Both the position numbers and the translations under genes were made by a program. The notes beneath the pieces were generated by a model. The model did not search any database. It was not told the origin of the DNA and was given only the letters and a program-made list of their open reading frames with translations. A stretch of 64,000 bases of DNA from Owenia fusiformis (Eukaryota; Annelida; Polychaeta; Sabellida; Oweniidae): contig CAIIXF020000001.1 in assembly GCA_903813345.2 (NCBI GenBank), forward strand, positions 49,925,885-49,989,884. The letters are read 5' to 3'. Position 1 is the stretch's first letter; each line of letters starts with the position of its first letter. Shown in pieces: positions 24,101 to 36,100 of this stretch.

Positions 24101-27100
24101 ATCAAACAAGATCACAAAGTGTGTTTTCTAAGTTTCTCAAAGTTTGTGACTACAAATCAATATTTTTTCATGAAAGTCAGGATATATATTCCTCTATAGG
24201 TTCTACACATATTAGCAATTGACTATTTATTAAAATTGTGTACCAGTTTTGAGATATTGGAACTCAAAAACTGAAAAAAGGTCAAATTTCGAAACTTTTC
24301 AAGACTAAATTTCAACTTGGTTCAAATTGACCAATCATTTTTTTAAAACTCATCTACAAGTTCTCAGGATTCCAAATCTAACCTTACTTTTGACCTTTGA
24401 CCTTTGGTTGACCTTCAGTGACCTCCGAAAGGTCAAAAAAGTTGATTTTTCAAATCGATTTTCTGGATTCAAATTTAGGTATCTTTATTCACAAAAGACC
24501 TTCTGAGGTCTAAAAAAGAAAAAATTTGCAAGGTCAAAGGTCAAGGTCATCAAACTAAATCACAAACTGTGTTTTCTAAGTTTCTCAAAATTTGTGACTA
24601 CAAATCAATATTTTTGAATTTAAGTCAGGATATATATTCCTCTAAAGGTTTTACACATATTAACAATTGATTATCTATTAAAATTCTGCACCAGTTTTGA
24701 GATATTGGACCTCAAAAACTGAAAAAGGTCTAATGTTGAAATTTTTCAAGGTCAAATTTCACATTGCTTCAAATTGACCAAACTTTTTTTTAAAAATCAT
24801 CTACAAGTTGTCTGGTGTTCATAAATGACCTTGTATTAGAGATTTGACCTTTGGCTGGCCTTTGAATGTTCAGAAACGAATATAGGGCCTCCGTAAGATT
24901 GCTTGCAATCTTAGATCGTTAGATCTCTAGTTATTTATTCTTCCTCCCTCTTTTTCTCCTACTTCCAACTACCTTTCAACTAGGTTCTACATAATCCTAC
25001 TAGGGACCTGGGCTGAACTTGGCGGGAAAGGAATTTTTATCTAGGTCAAGGTCAAAGGTCAAAATCTAGGTCAAATCTAAGTTTTTTTCAAGTTTCTCAA
25101 ATCCTGACACTACACTTGAATATTTTTGGCTGAATTTTTGCACACAGATAGATATTAGTATTCTATTAGTCTTAGCCTTTTGCCGTCTAGAGAAATTTTG
25201 CCTAGATTTTGAGATATTGAAGGTCAAAAAAAGGTCAAAAAAGGTCTTTTTTCAACTTGCTTCAAATTGACCAAATTTTTTTTTTAAACTCATCTACAAG
25301 TTCTCAGGATTCCAAATCTGACCTTACTTTTGACCTTTGACCTTTGGTTGACCTTCAGTGACCTCCGAAAGGTCAAAAAAGTTGATTTTTCAAATCGATT
25401 TCTGGATTCAAATTTAGGTATATTTATTCACAAAAGATCTTCTGAGGTCTAAAAAGTAAAATTTGCAAGGTCAAAGGTCAAGGTCATCAAACGAAATCAC
25501 AAACTGTGTTTTCTAAGTTTCTCAAAATTGGAGACTACAAATCAATTTTTTTTACTGAAAGTCAGAATATATATTCCTCTAAAGGTTCTACACATATTAG
25601 CAATTGACTATTTATTAAAATTTTGCTCCAGTTTTGAGATATTAGAACTCAAAAACTGAAAAAAGGTCAAATTTCAAAATTTTTCAAGGTCAAATTTCAA
25701 CTTGCTCTAAATTGACCAAACTTTTTTTTAAAAAGCATCTACAAGATCTCAGAAACTCAGATCTGACCTTAGTTTTGACCAATGACCTTTAGTTGACCTT
25801 CAGTGACCTTCGAAAGGTAAAAAAAGTTGATTTTTCAAATTGATTTTCTGGATTCAAATTTAGGTTTCTTCAATCAGAAAAGATATACTGAGGTCTAAAA
25901 AGTAAAACCTGTAAGGTCAAAGGTCAAGGTCATCAAACAAGATCACAAACTGTGTTTTCTAAGTTTCTCAAAGTTTGTGACTACAAATCAATATTTTTGA
26001 ATTAAAGTCAGGATATATATTCCTCTAAAGGTTTTACACATAATAACAATTGATTATCTATAAAATTCTGCACCAGTTTTGAGATATTGGACCTCAAAAA
26101 CTGAAAAAGGTCTAATGTTGAAATTTTTCAAGGTCAAATTTCACATTGCTTCAAATTGACCAAACTTTTTTTTAAAAATCATCTACAAGATGCCTGGAGT
26201 TCATATATGTCCTTGTATTTAAGATTTGACCTTTGGCTGACCTTTAAATGTTCAAAAAAGCCTACGGGGCCTCCGTAAGATTGCTTGCAATCTTCTAGTT
26301 TATTACCTGTATATCCGAGGAGGTATTTGTGTCAGACATAGCTAACTATTTACTCCAAAATGTTAAAATGATCCTTAACCAACAAACGTGACTTTTTGAA
26401 CACAATAAATGACTTTTTGCATGTATGACTTATAATATATGAGAGGTGCGATGTCGATGTCGTTCTAAGTAATTAATTTTCCCATTAATGTCTGTTTGTG
26501 GAAGGGATCCCCATGGAGTTTCCTAAGATAACACACAAAATAAATGGTGACTTGGGCATAATAAATGTTCTTTTATATTCTACTCAATATGTCATATTCA
26601 TATTTATACACATGAATGATAATATATTATCCCTTCAAGGAATATGCATGGTTATGGTAAATGATTTCATGAGTACACATACCAAATATAAGTACAGGGC
26701 GTCAAATAAGTCTGTTCTCCCCCCTTAACTTTTTTATTTTTAAAGTTTCCCATATATCATTTTAAAGCTTATGGAAAATGCTGATCACCCTTTAAAAATC
26801 AATAATGAACCCTTTCTAATAAAATTGCTACAATGTTTCTTGTAAGGTTGTAGTTGACAATTGATTACGTCAAAACAAGTAAAATTACCATGATAGTGAA
26901 TGAACGGTGATACTGCAATTACGAGGGACAGAGTCGAAAAATTAATAGAAGATCAACCAGAGGACAAACTTCATAGCCATGAAGTATTGCTCAAATATAT
27001 CAAGAAAGCTCTTAGAAGTCTTGAAAGTTGAACACTCCTGTTAGTGAACATTTTGGAATCATATCCTTTGAGACTTGAGGCTGTCCGAACTGCTTCGGGG

Positions 27101-30100
27101 AAACATACAAACTATTAAAAACGTGAAATATGGACATCACTAAAAATACTCTTAAAACTTTGGAATTTAACCAACCACCCTAGAATTTGGTGTATGATCG
27201 GCAAATTGAATTCCCTTTAAGATGATAATTACCCTATGTTATTTCTAAATTAAAGAAGTTAAGGGGGGAGAACAGACTTGTTTGACACCCTGTATACAGT
27301 ACTGAACAATCATTCTGAGAATGCTTGAAAGTAAGAGTCCTTGTGTTTTCACACCCACCCTATCAATTTATTTTTGCTTTACATGAAAGGAAAGTTGAGT
27401 ATTTTAAGTAGGCCTACCTTTTTAGTGAGACATAAAAAACATAGATGGCAACATACTGTATAGTATTAACAAGACATATATACAAAATATACTACACCCT
27501 TTGACCTTTAAACCCAATGAAATACGAAAGTCTTCTAAATAAAAGATTATTATATTTTTAAAGTTGAGTCTTACAACTTAAACATGTTACTCATCCAATA
27601 AATTGAATACGATACAAAGCATCTTTTGTGTACATAATGAATGGAAAAAACGTACATAGAAGAGAGCATTAGATGTTCAGAAATTGTTAGCAGGGCTGGG
27701 TAAATGATCTGTACTGTCAATCCTTGTTATGTCACTACCAAAAAGTGATGACATATTGTTATGGTCTCCAGTTTTTTTACGGCAGTTGGCGGTTGGTGGT
27801 TGGCAGTTGGCGTTTGGCGTCTGTAACAGATTCTTACATCTTCCAATAACTTAACAAATACTGTTTAGACTAACTTCAAAATCTACAAGTTTACAGAAGT
27901 TCAGGTCTGACTTTATATTTAAGATTGGACCTTCAATGACCTTTTCAAGGTCAGAAAAGGTCAAAAAGGTATCTTTTCAACTTGCATCAAATTGACTTAT
28001 CTTTTTTTTCAAAATCATCTACAAGTTATGAGAAGTTCATCAGAATGTTGCCTGTGAACGATCATACCGCTAACTGTGCTTAAAAATGGATATAAAATTT
28101 AAAATCTTACCATTTTTTCAATTACAGAAGGACGATTTAACACTTAGACTAAAATTCGAGGAACATTTTATAATATATTTAAACCAAAATTAAATAAAAA
28201 GTCAATTTCTCGTTGTTAATCAACAAAATGAAACATTGGTTTCTTTATACATGAAAAATTAATGATGTCAGACATAAATTAACATTTTACCTGCACATTA
28301 TTTGTTATTTGTAATTTGTAGTTAAAATTACGTCATTCTGCGATTTTCTGTCAGTTGCCTGAGGATTTCAACAAGAAACTAGTTACAATGAAATGAAATC
28401 ATCTTATGTTTTTATTTAAATTTTATTATATTTATTACGTGTGCCGTGCATTGACTTTTTATCAATATATAATATGAATATATACATGTATTACATACCT
28501 AGCGAAGCATTTGTATGGAAGTCAATGGGAAAGTTAGCGAGCTATATCCACCGATATTGCCCGATTACCCCGATATAGCCCGCTTACCTCGTTTTGATAT
28601 TAGATTTCTTTAATAACCATGTTAATATCATGACGTCACGTCATTGATACAAAGTAACCATGGGAACAAAGGCATGTAATACATCAGTTATGTCACTATG
28701 ACGTGAAATATGCCTTCGTCCTTGCCCAAATATAGAGCCTCCCAAGGTCGGCCTATATTGGGAGAACTCAGGCATATTTCACGTCATAGTGATATAACCT
28801 CTAAGTATATATTGCGATTCCCATGCTATACAGTTTATATACTTTTATTTCTTTTTTTAAAATTTAGAATGCATGGTTACCACATGAAAGGCTGGCACCT
28901 GCCAAGGGACAATGGCAGAGTAATGACGGCTTTGATCTATATATAGATGGCTGCAGATTTCTACCAGATTCTGTCACAATATCCAGAGTAAGTGTTTTTT
29001 AAAAAGTTCTAAGTTTAATTTTTTCAGTTACACTCCCTCCGACTGAAACATGTAATAGAATATATTGATTTTTCTTTGATTATTTTATAGTTGTATCCTT
29101 TTAAAAACGGATATGCTACCCCCTTGTCCCTTAGTCAAAAACTTTTTTGATACATATTATAGATAGCTGGACGTGTGTTGAATAGAAAGTATGAGAAACT
29201 TGGCCCAGATATATTGACAGGGGTTAACATCGACAGTGACATCTATAACCCCATTTACAACCATCGTACAGAGTTCAGACTGCCTCACATTGCAGCGACT
29301 GCAACATTGCTAGTGAAAGTAAGTGTTTTAACTCATTCGCTACGAAGGACGTGATATGATGTCATAAAGCACATACGTTGACTTCTAAGGACATGATATC
29401 ACGTCCAAGCACAAGCCAAATTTATTTTTAGGAATCTTGTAACCATGACAACTTATAAAATGGGACTTAAAAACCTATTCATTCTGAAAGAGTATATCTA
29501 TATGTTTTAAATGATACATAACACTATATATGTATGCCCATGTATACCGGTATATTATTTCAGAGGTACCATATATGGTACCATATACAATTTTCATAAT
29601 TCGTCAGTATTATAGTGCTTTTTGCACCAGTATTGAATGAGTTAAAACTGAGGTGAAAGATTAGATTTTAAAGCATTGATTTCAACTTCATAATGATAAA
29701 GTACAAGAAAAGTACAGGGTGTCAAATGGCGTTGTGCCCCCCTTCCACGGCATAAACTAGGAAAGATACACACACATACCATATACCATTGGAAAGAGCA
29801 TTTAATTGTTGTTAACAAGTGAAAAGATGAAGATGCATGATGGAAAATAAAATATATTTTCAACTTACTTTTAAAAGTGAGTAGGACCCCCTTGGGCAGC
29901 CTTAACCGCTGCCAATCTAGCCGGATATGAAGCTAAAAGGGAATGGAAAGGGCTGTGTCTTTCTCAAGAAATTTTAATACTTCATAACGAAACTAGCACC
30001 CTCATTCTCTATATGCAATACACCTTATTCTGTCTCTATATTGCTGATTATCATCATCAAAAAGTTGTTTTGTCATCTTTATTTCAACTGTGAACTAGCT

Positions 30101-33100
30101 TTAGTCTAAATAAATAAAATAAGGCACTACACTTTACTGTCAGCCACTTCTCAAAAATCAATGAAATAGAGCACTGCACTAGAACATTTCAAATGCATGT
30201 GACACTATGTAGCAATATCTGACCTAGGTCATCTAGGGTTTATTTTATCCAGAATTGAATGCTCTTTCCAATGACATACATAATGTGTAGGTACCTTTCT
30301 AAGTTTATGCTGTGGAAGGGGGGCACAACGCCATTTGACACCCTGTACTTTGAATAAAAACATGCTACGTACAACGAATGACATCAAACTAACCTGGCAA
30401 ATAAATCATGGTTTCTTTGATGGGCAAAATATGGTTTATTGTTTATTGAAAAGACCTATTGAATTAGCCTAACATCTTTTTTTGTTATTGATAATTCTGA
30501 ATACCATTTCCATTTTTATCAAGGTTTACACTATAGATAGGGTATTTAAGAGACTGGTGGTGTGTGGCCATGGTACCCTCAACATATTTGTGGGTGTTGG
30601 AACGGACAGACAGCCAACTATGGACCATGCAAGTAATGTGAGTGATTTATTCATTTTTATGTGACCACCAGATATTGTTATAGTCTCCAACCTTCTTTAT
30701 GGATCGTGTTTGGTAGTTGTTGTTTGGTGGTTTGTGTTCAGCAGTTGGGTTCAGCATTCGGCAGTTGGTGTTCGGAGTTTTGCATCTGTAACAAATGACA
30801 GGTGGTGACATTTTCCATTCCAATACCTTGTTTATTATACAACTTGTATATTAGTGTCATGATGGATCAGCCTTTATTTTTGACTGGGGTTTCGAAAATG
30901 GCAGTCTGCATCTGTGACAAATTGTTACACTTTTGTAACAATGGCAAGTGGTGACATTTCATGTTTATGGCTTGTCTTAATTTACAACAAAACATTTCCA
31001 CTCATTATTGGTGATTTAGATTTGTATATACTGACTATTTGTATTTCTATTGTCCTTCCTTTTATCAGTTGAAATTTATTTTGGAATGCATGTCATATAA
31101 TATAGAATATCAAATGGACCAAGTAAACCACATGATTACGTTTTGTTCTCCCAGAGTAATTGATAACCATTTGCAGATTACACTGAACGAAGGGTGCCAC
31201 CAGTTGAGGCTCTATCGTGAGGGGCCCAATGGGATAGATGCAATGACTGAGTCTTGCGTACGCGCCACCTCAAAGAGGGTGCCATGTGCAACAGTACTAG
31301 TGAGACTTTACAAGGCAGCCAGGGGGCCTCAGGGCACGGTGCTAGAGGTGAGACGAGGATGAGAAACTGCATGGTCAAGCAAAAAAACTTGCATCATTTA
31401 ATTAAACAAAGTGTTTTTATGCATGTGTATTTTGATTTAGCCATAAAGTTCTAGTTCTAGTTATACATTTAAAGGAATATTCCTTGCTAAACCATCTCTC
31501 TCCTCATATGGTAGCTATAACCATATATATGCTTGCCACATTTAGCAAAACACGCAAAAATGTTTTGATATGGTCAAATTTGATCACTTAGAAATGTGAT
31601 GCTCAATTCCAGTAAGCTGCCATCTTTTAAAATTTCACACAGGAAGTGATGTCATCGACTCTCAACTTTGCATATAGCATTAGGTGAGGAGCTATTAAGA
31701 ATTACAAAACCAGCTAAATATTCTTTTTCAACTTTGTATATCTTATTTAATCCTTCTGAAAATCTCTTCTTTTATTCTAAGTTGACAAGCCCTGAAAATA
31801 ATTTTGCACAGAAAGTAATGATCACTTGTCTAGAAGTGATTTTGTGCTACTTTCCTATACTGTTATGGGCAAGATTATAGAAGTTGAGAGTTGATGACAT
31901 CACTTCCTGCAAGAAATCTTAAAAGATGGCAGCTCACTGGAAATAAGCACTAGATTTTTAAATGATCAATATTGACCATATTAAAACATTTTCCCATGTT
32001 TTGCTAAATACGGAAACTATATATATGATTATAGCTACAATATCAAGAGAGAAAGGGTCTGGCAAGGAATGTTCCTTTAACAATGTTGTACCATTAGATA
32101 CATATTAGCTCTTTTATAATTTAGATAGCATTGATAGTCCAACCTTGTAGATATGTGGTTTAATTTTATTCTTGTAATTTGACCAATTGTCCATATTTTC
32201 TGAAAAAAAAGGATGTATCAGCATAGTTTTGAAAAAATATTTCATTTGATTTTAGGCAAATAAGGTGCCGATGAAAGACTGGGGGAAGTTTGGTTTAAAG
32301 CGTCCAATGCCGTCTTATGAAGACAGGAAATACTTCTCCATGAGGTGTAAACCAACCTCAGGGGAAATCAAGCTCTTCAATATGATGTGTAAACGTAAAC
32401 CTATCCTAACTAGAGAAGCTGCCAAAAGGATTGCGAGTGAAGATGAGGGCAAATTGTTCATTAGTGATAAGGTCATTCAGGAATTCATCCGGGTATGTCT
32501 TAGAAATACTTCATGTATTTAGTTTATTAATGATATATCATTGTATTTATAATTTCTGTTTTAAGTCATCCATTGTAGTCTTATGTTGCTTGTATATTAT
32601 TTAGAAACAATTAACAAAGGGGATTGATGAGGTTCCTATGGAAATTGACATCACCTATATAGCTCAGTACTCGCCACGTCATGGAATAAAGGTATGCATA
32701 CAGTACACATAAAGTGCATATAACCCAGTTACACTCACTATGCCTCATGGAATCAAGGTAAAATTTCAGTATGCTAATATTCATATAGTCTTGCTTTAAA
32801 CCCCGGTGACCCCCACACCTCTGTCTTTTTCATGGTCTTGGCCAATGTTGAAACACCAACAAACTCTTTCACATATTGATTCAACAAAGTTACATGAATT
32901 GTGCTCCTAAATATTTCCCCAATCATTCCAAAGTAAAGTAAATAATTAATAAAATTTAAATCTACTTTATCAACGATGGAATTTCCCAAGTGCAGGACAT
33001 GTACCTCATCTAGAAATATATGCTCATTTCCATTATGAATAAATAAAAAACAAAAAATGCTAACAAGTTGTAGATATTTCAAGTACATGCACAGTAATTT

Positions 33101-36100
33101 TTTTTATATTATTAATTCTAATATCAAGTTAAAGGAATTTTAAATTATAAACCAATAATCCTCTTTACTTCAGTTTTCCTTGGACAGTGCCATGAACCTA
33201 CCCTGGGGCAACTTCACCCATGGTCACTATTGTCTCAACCCCCCTGGGGCATTTTACATGGTGAGTACAGGTTCTCAATACATTTATACTCTATGTATTC
33301 ATATATATATAAACCTTAAAGGAACATTCCTTGCCAGACTATTTCTCTCCTGATATGGTAGCTACAATCATATGTATACTTTACATATTCAGCAAAACAT
33401 GGGAAAATGTTTTCATATGGTCAATATTGATCATTTAAAAATGTAGTACTCATTCCCAGTAAGCTGCCATCTTTTCAGATTTCTTTCAGGAAGTGATGTC
33501 ATCGACTCTCACCTGTTATAACCTTGTCTATTACAGTATAGGAAAGAAGTATAAAATCACTTCTAAACAAGAAGCCCTTATCTTCTATGTAAAAATATTT
33601 TCAGGAGTTGTAAACTTAGAACTAAAGAAGAGATCATCAAAAGGATTTTAATCATAGACCAAATTGAAAAAAATATTCAGCTGGTTTAGTAATTCTAATA
33701 GCTCCTTACCTAATGTTATATGCAAAGTTGAGAGTCGATGACATCACTTCCTGAGTGAAATTTTAAAAGATGGCAGCCTACTGGAATTGAGCACTACATT
33801 TTTAAGTGATCAATTGACCATTTCAAAACATTTTTCTGTTTTTTGATAAACTTTCAAAGTATGTATATGGTTACAGCTACCATATTAGGAGAGAGATGGT
33901 CTTGCAAGGAATACCCCTTTAAAGGCAGAATCAGATACTCTAGGGGGTGACAAAATTGCAAGCAACATGTACAATTTGCCTATCAATCTATTCCTTATGA
34001 TTTCAAATTCAGGGTGGGCCAAAGAAACCAACACCCAAGTATTGCTCGTTAGATCTGATTCTCTCTTTAACACCAGCAATATTGTAAGTGCCACATATAT
34101 TGTTGAAACTGAAGCATTCATTGCCTCCTTTGCAGCCTTTCTACCTTCTCTGAGGTTCTCTCCAGGTTACTTTACAAGTCAGTGCGAAAGACTGAATTAC
34201 CAACAGTTATGTTTGTATACAATTCAGTGTTATCCTTCATATGCTTACATGTACACATTTACACACATGTACATGTACACTTGTAAATGTACACATGTAC
34301 ATATATATGTAATAATTTATGTTTCAGGGTATGCCTCATTCAAGTTATGACAAGCTGTTCTTCACAAAAAAGTTAGACTTGGATAGTTCCAACACATCAC
34401 CCTCCTGGCAAGATGGGATGACGGTAAGCCAAGTCACACTTTAAGAAACTGTTCATACCCAAGTACTGTATGTATGTACTTAAAAAAGTTTCTGATTGTC
34501 TTATGAATTTCACATATGATTTGAACCTTATCATCTTTACAGACACTTGATGTTTGACTCTTTGTTTTATTTGATTATACGATCAAATAGATATATTTTG
34601 AAACAATCATACTTTATAATTAAAATCACTGACTTTTTATGGCACCTTTGGAGGCTATAAGTTTCCTGGGCAGGCAGGCAGTGTATGGTCACCCCAATAT
34701 CTTGTCTATTATTTAAAAATAGAGATTGCTGATATTGTTACTATAAGTAAAAATATAATTTGGAAATACATATATATATTTGGCTGAGTTATCTATATAG
34801 CCTACCCCTATAGCTCAGCAGTAGTACCTCTTATGCAATGGGTTCCGGATTTGATCCCCAGTTCAGGCAATACTTAATACGTTTGCGTTAAGTACTTCAG
34901 GGTGTTTGACTGAGTGGTCCACTCAACTCATAAAAAAGGCTGTGGTGTGTACTTGTATGACTATGTATGGGTGCACATAAAAGAACACTTCTCCAAGGGG
35001 GTTCCTGGGTCTACCTTCCATGATTTCATGCGTTAATTACGACCATATATATAAGGGATATACCAAAGAGGTATTGCTCACCTTCATTGTTGGTGAAGAT
35101 ACAATACAATACAATATAAAGGCCAATAGCTTGATTGTGTCTGTGATTGATTTGCAGCATTTTCATAGGAGGTCCTACCACAGGTTCCTAACAGTCATCA
35201 TTCACCTTCAGGAGATCTCCATAGCTGCAACCAGGGACAACTACAAATATGCCCTAGTGGAACAGGTAACTATGATACAGATATATGTAAACATGTCATA
35301 ATGGAACATACAGCTGTAAATATGCCCTAGTGGAACAGGTAACTATGAAATAGCTCTTTTTGAACGAATAATTATGCCCTAGTGAAACAGATATATGTAA
35401 ACATGCCATAATGGAACATGCAACTGTAAATATGCCCTCGTGGAACAGGTAACTCAAAATTTGCCCTTGTGAAACAGGTAACTGTAAACATGCCCTCGTG
35501 GAATATATTAATATGCCCTAGTAGAACTGTGATTTTAATATGCCCTAATCTACATATAAGCATTTAGTATACCTTTAATAAGTGGAACAGGTAACAATAA
35601 ATAAGCCATGTCAGAACTGTAAATGTGCCCTTGTATAAAAGATAAATATCCCCTAGTGGAACAGCTGCTTACTGAAAATATGACCTCGTGGAGCAGATTA
35701 CTTCATACAACTGGAACTGCACACACATGATAATAGCACAATGTAATCTTGCATGTTCTGACCTCTGAATGTACATTTGCAGGCATGGTCTGCAGTTCAA
35801 GTGTTTCATGAGGGCTATGCCAACACAAGCGTATACCAGTTACCTCTGTTTTATGGAGCCCCCACTGTCCAGATACTGAAGCAACTTTCCAGGGAACCAT
35901 TTAGAGAATGGATACAGAGGAATGCTACCAGTGGGGGTGTATGTGAAATTACTTTTTATTTCAATATTTTCCACCGTATGTCCAATACTGTAAAAGCGCA
36001 AATATTCAATTGCAGTTGCAGATTTAGGGGTATATCCCCTAAAATTAAGAATTGCTCTTTATCAAAGATTATTGTTTGTTCTGTACATGTCCTTTTATCA

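Noticed and set aside
20233-26298. CRISPR-like array
   Set aside because: Units are over 1.3 kb with no short direct repeats and unique spacers, and the DNA is eukaryotic.
20147-26728. Possible coding capacity in the tandem array
   Set aside because: No ORF persists between units and no Rep or helicase motif is visible.
26930-27060. Transposase gene in the TA-flanked element
   Set aside because: The open stretch is under 40 codons, has a stop, and no DDE motif can be seen.
33174-33260. Exon 22 of the CCDC17-like gene ending at the GTGAGT donor at 33261
   Set aside because: It gives phase 0 into an exon whose plausible frame needs phase 1 and would lead to stops in the next exon; the 33270 donor resolves this. 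It remains an alternative until checked by cDNA.
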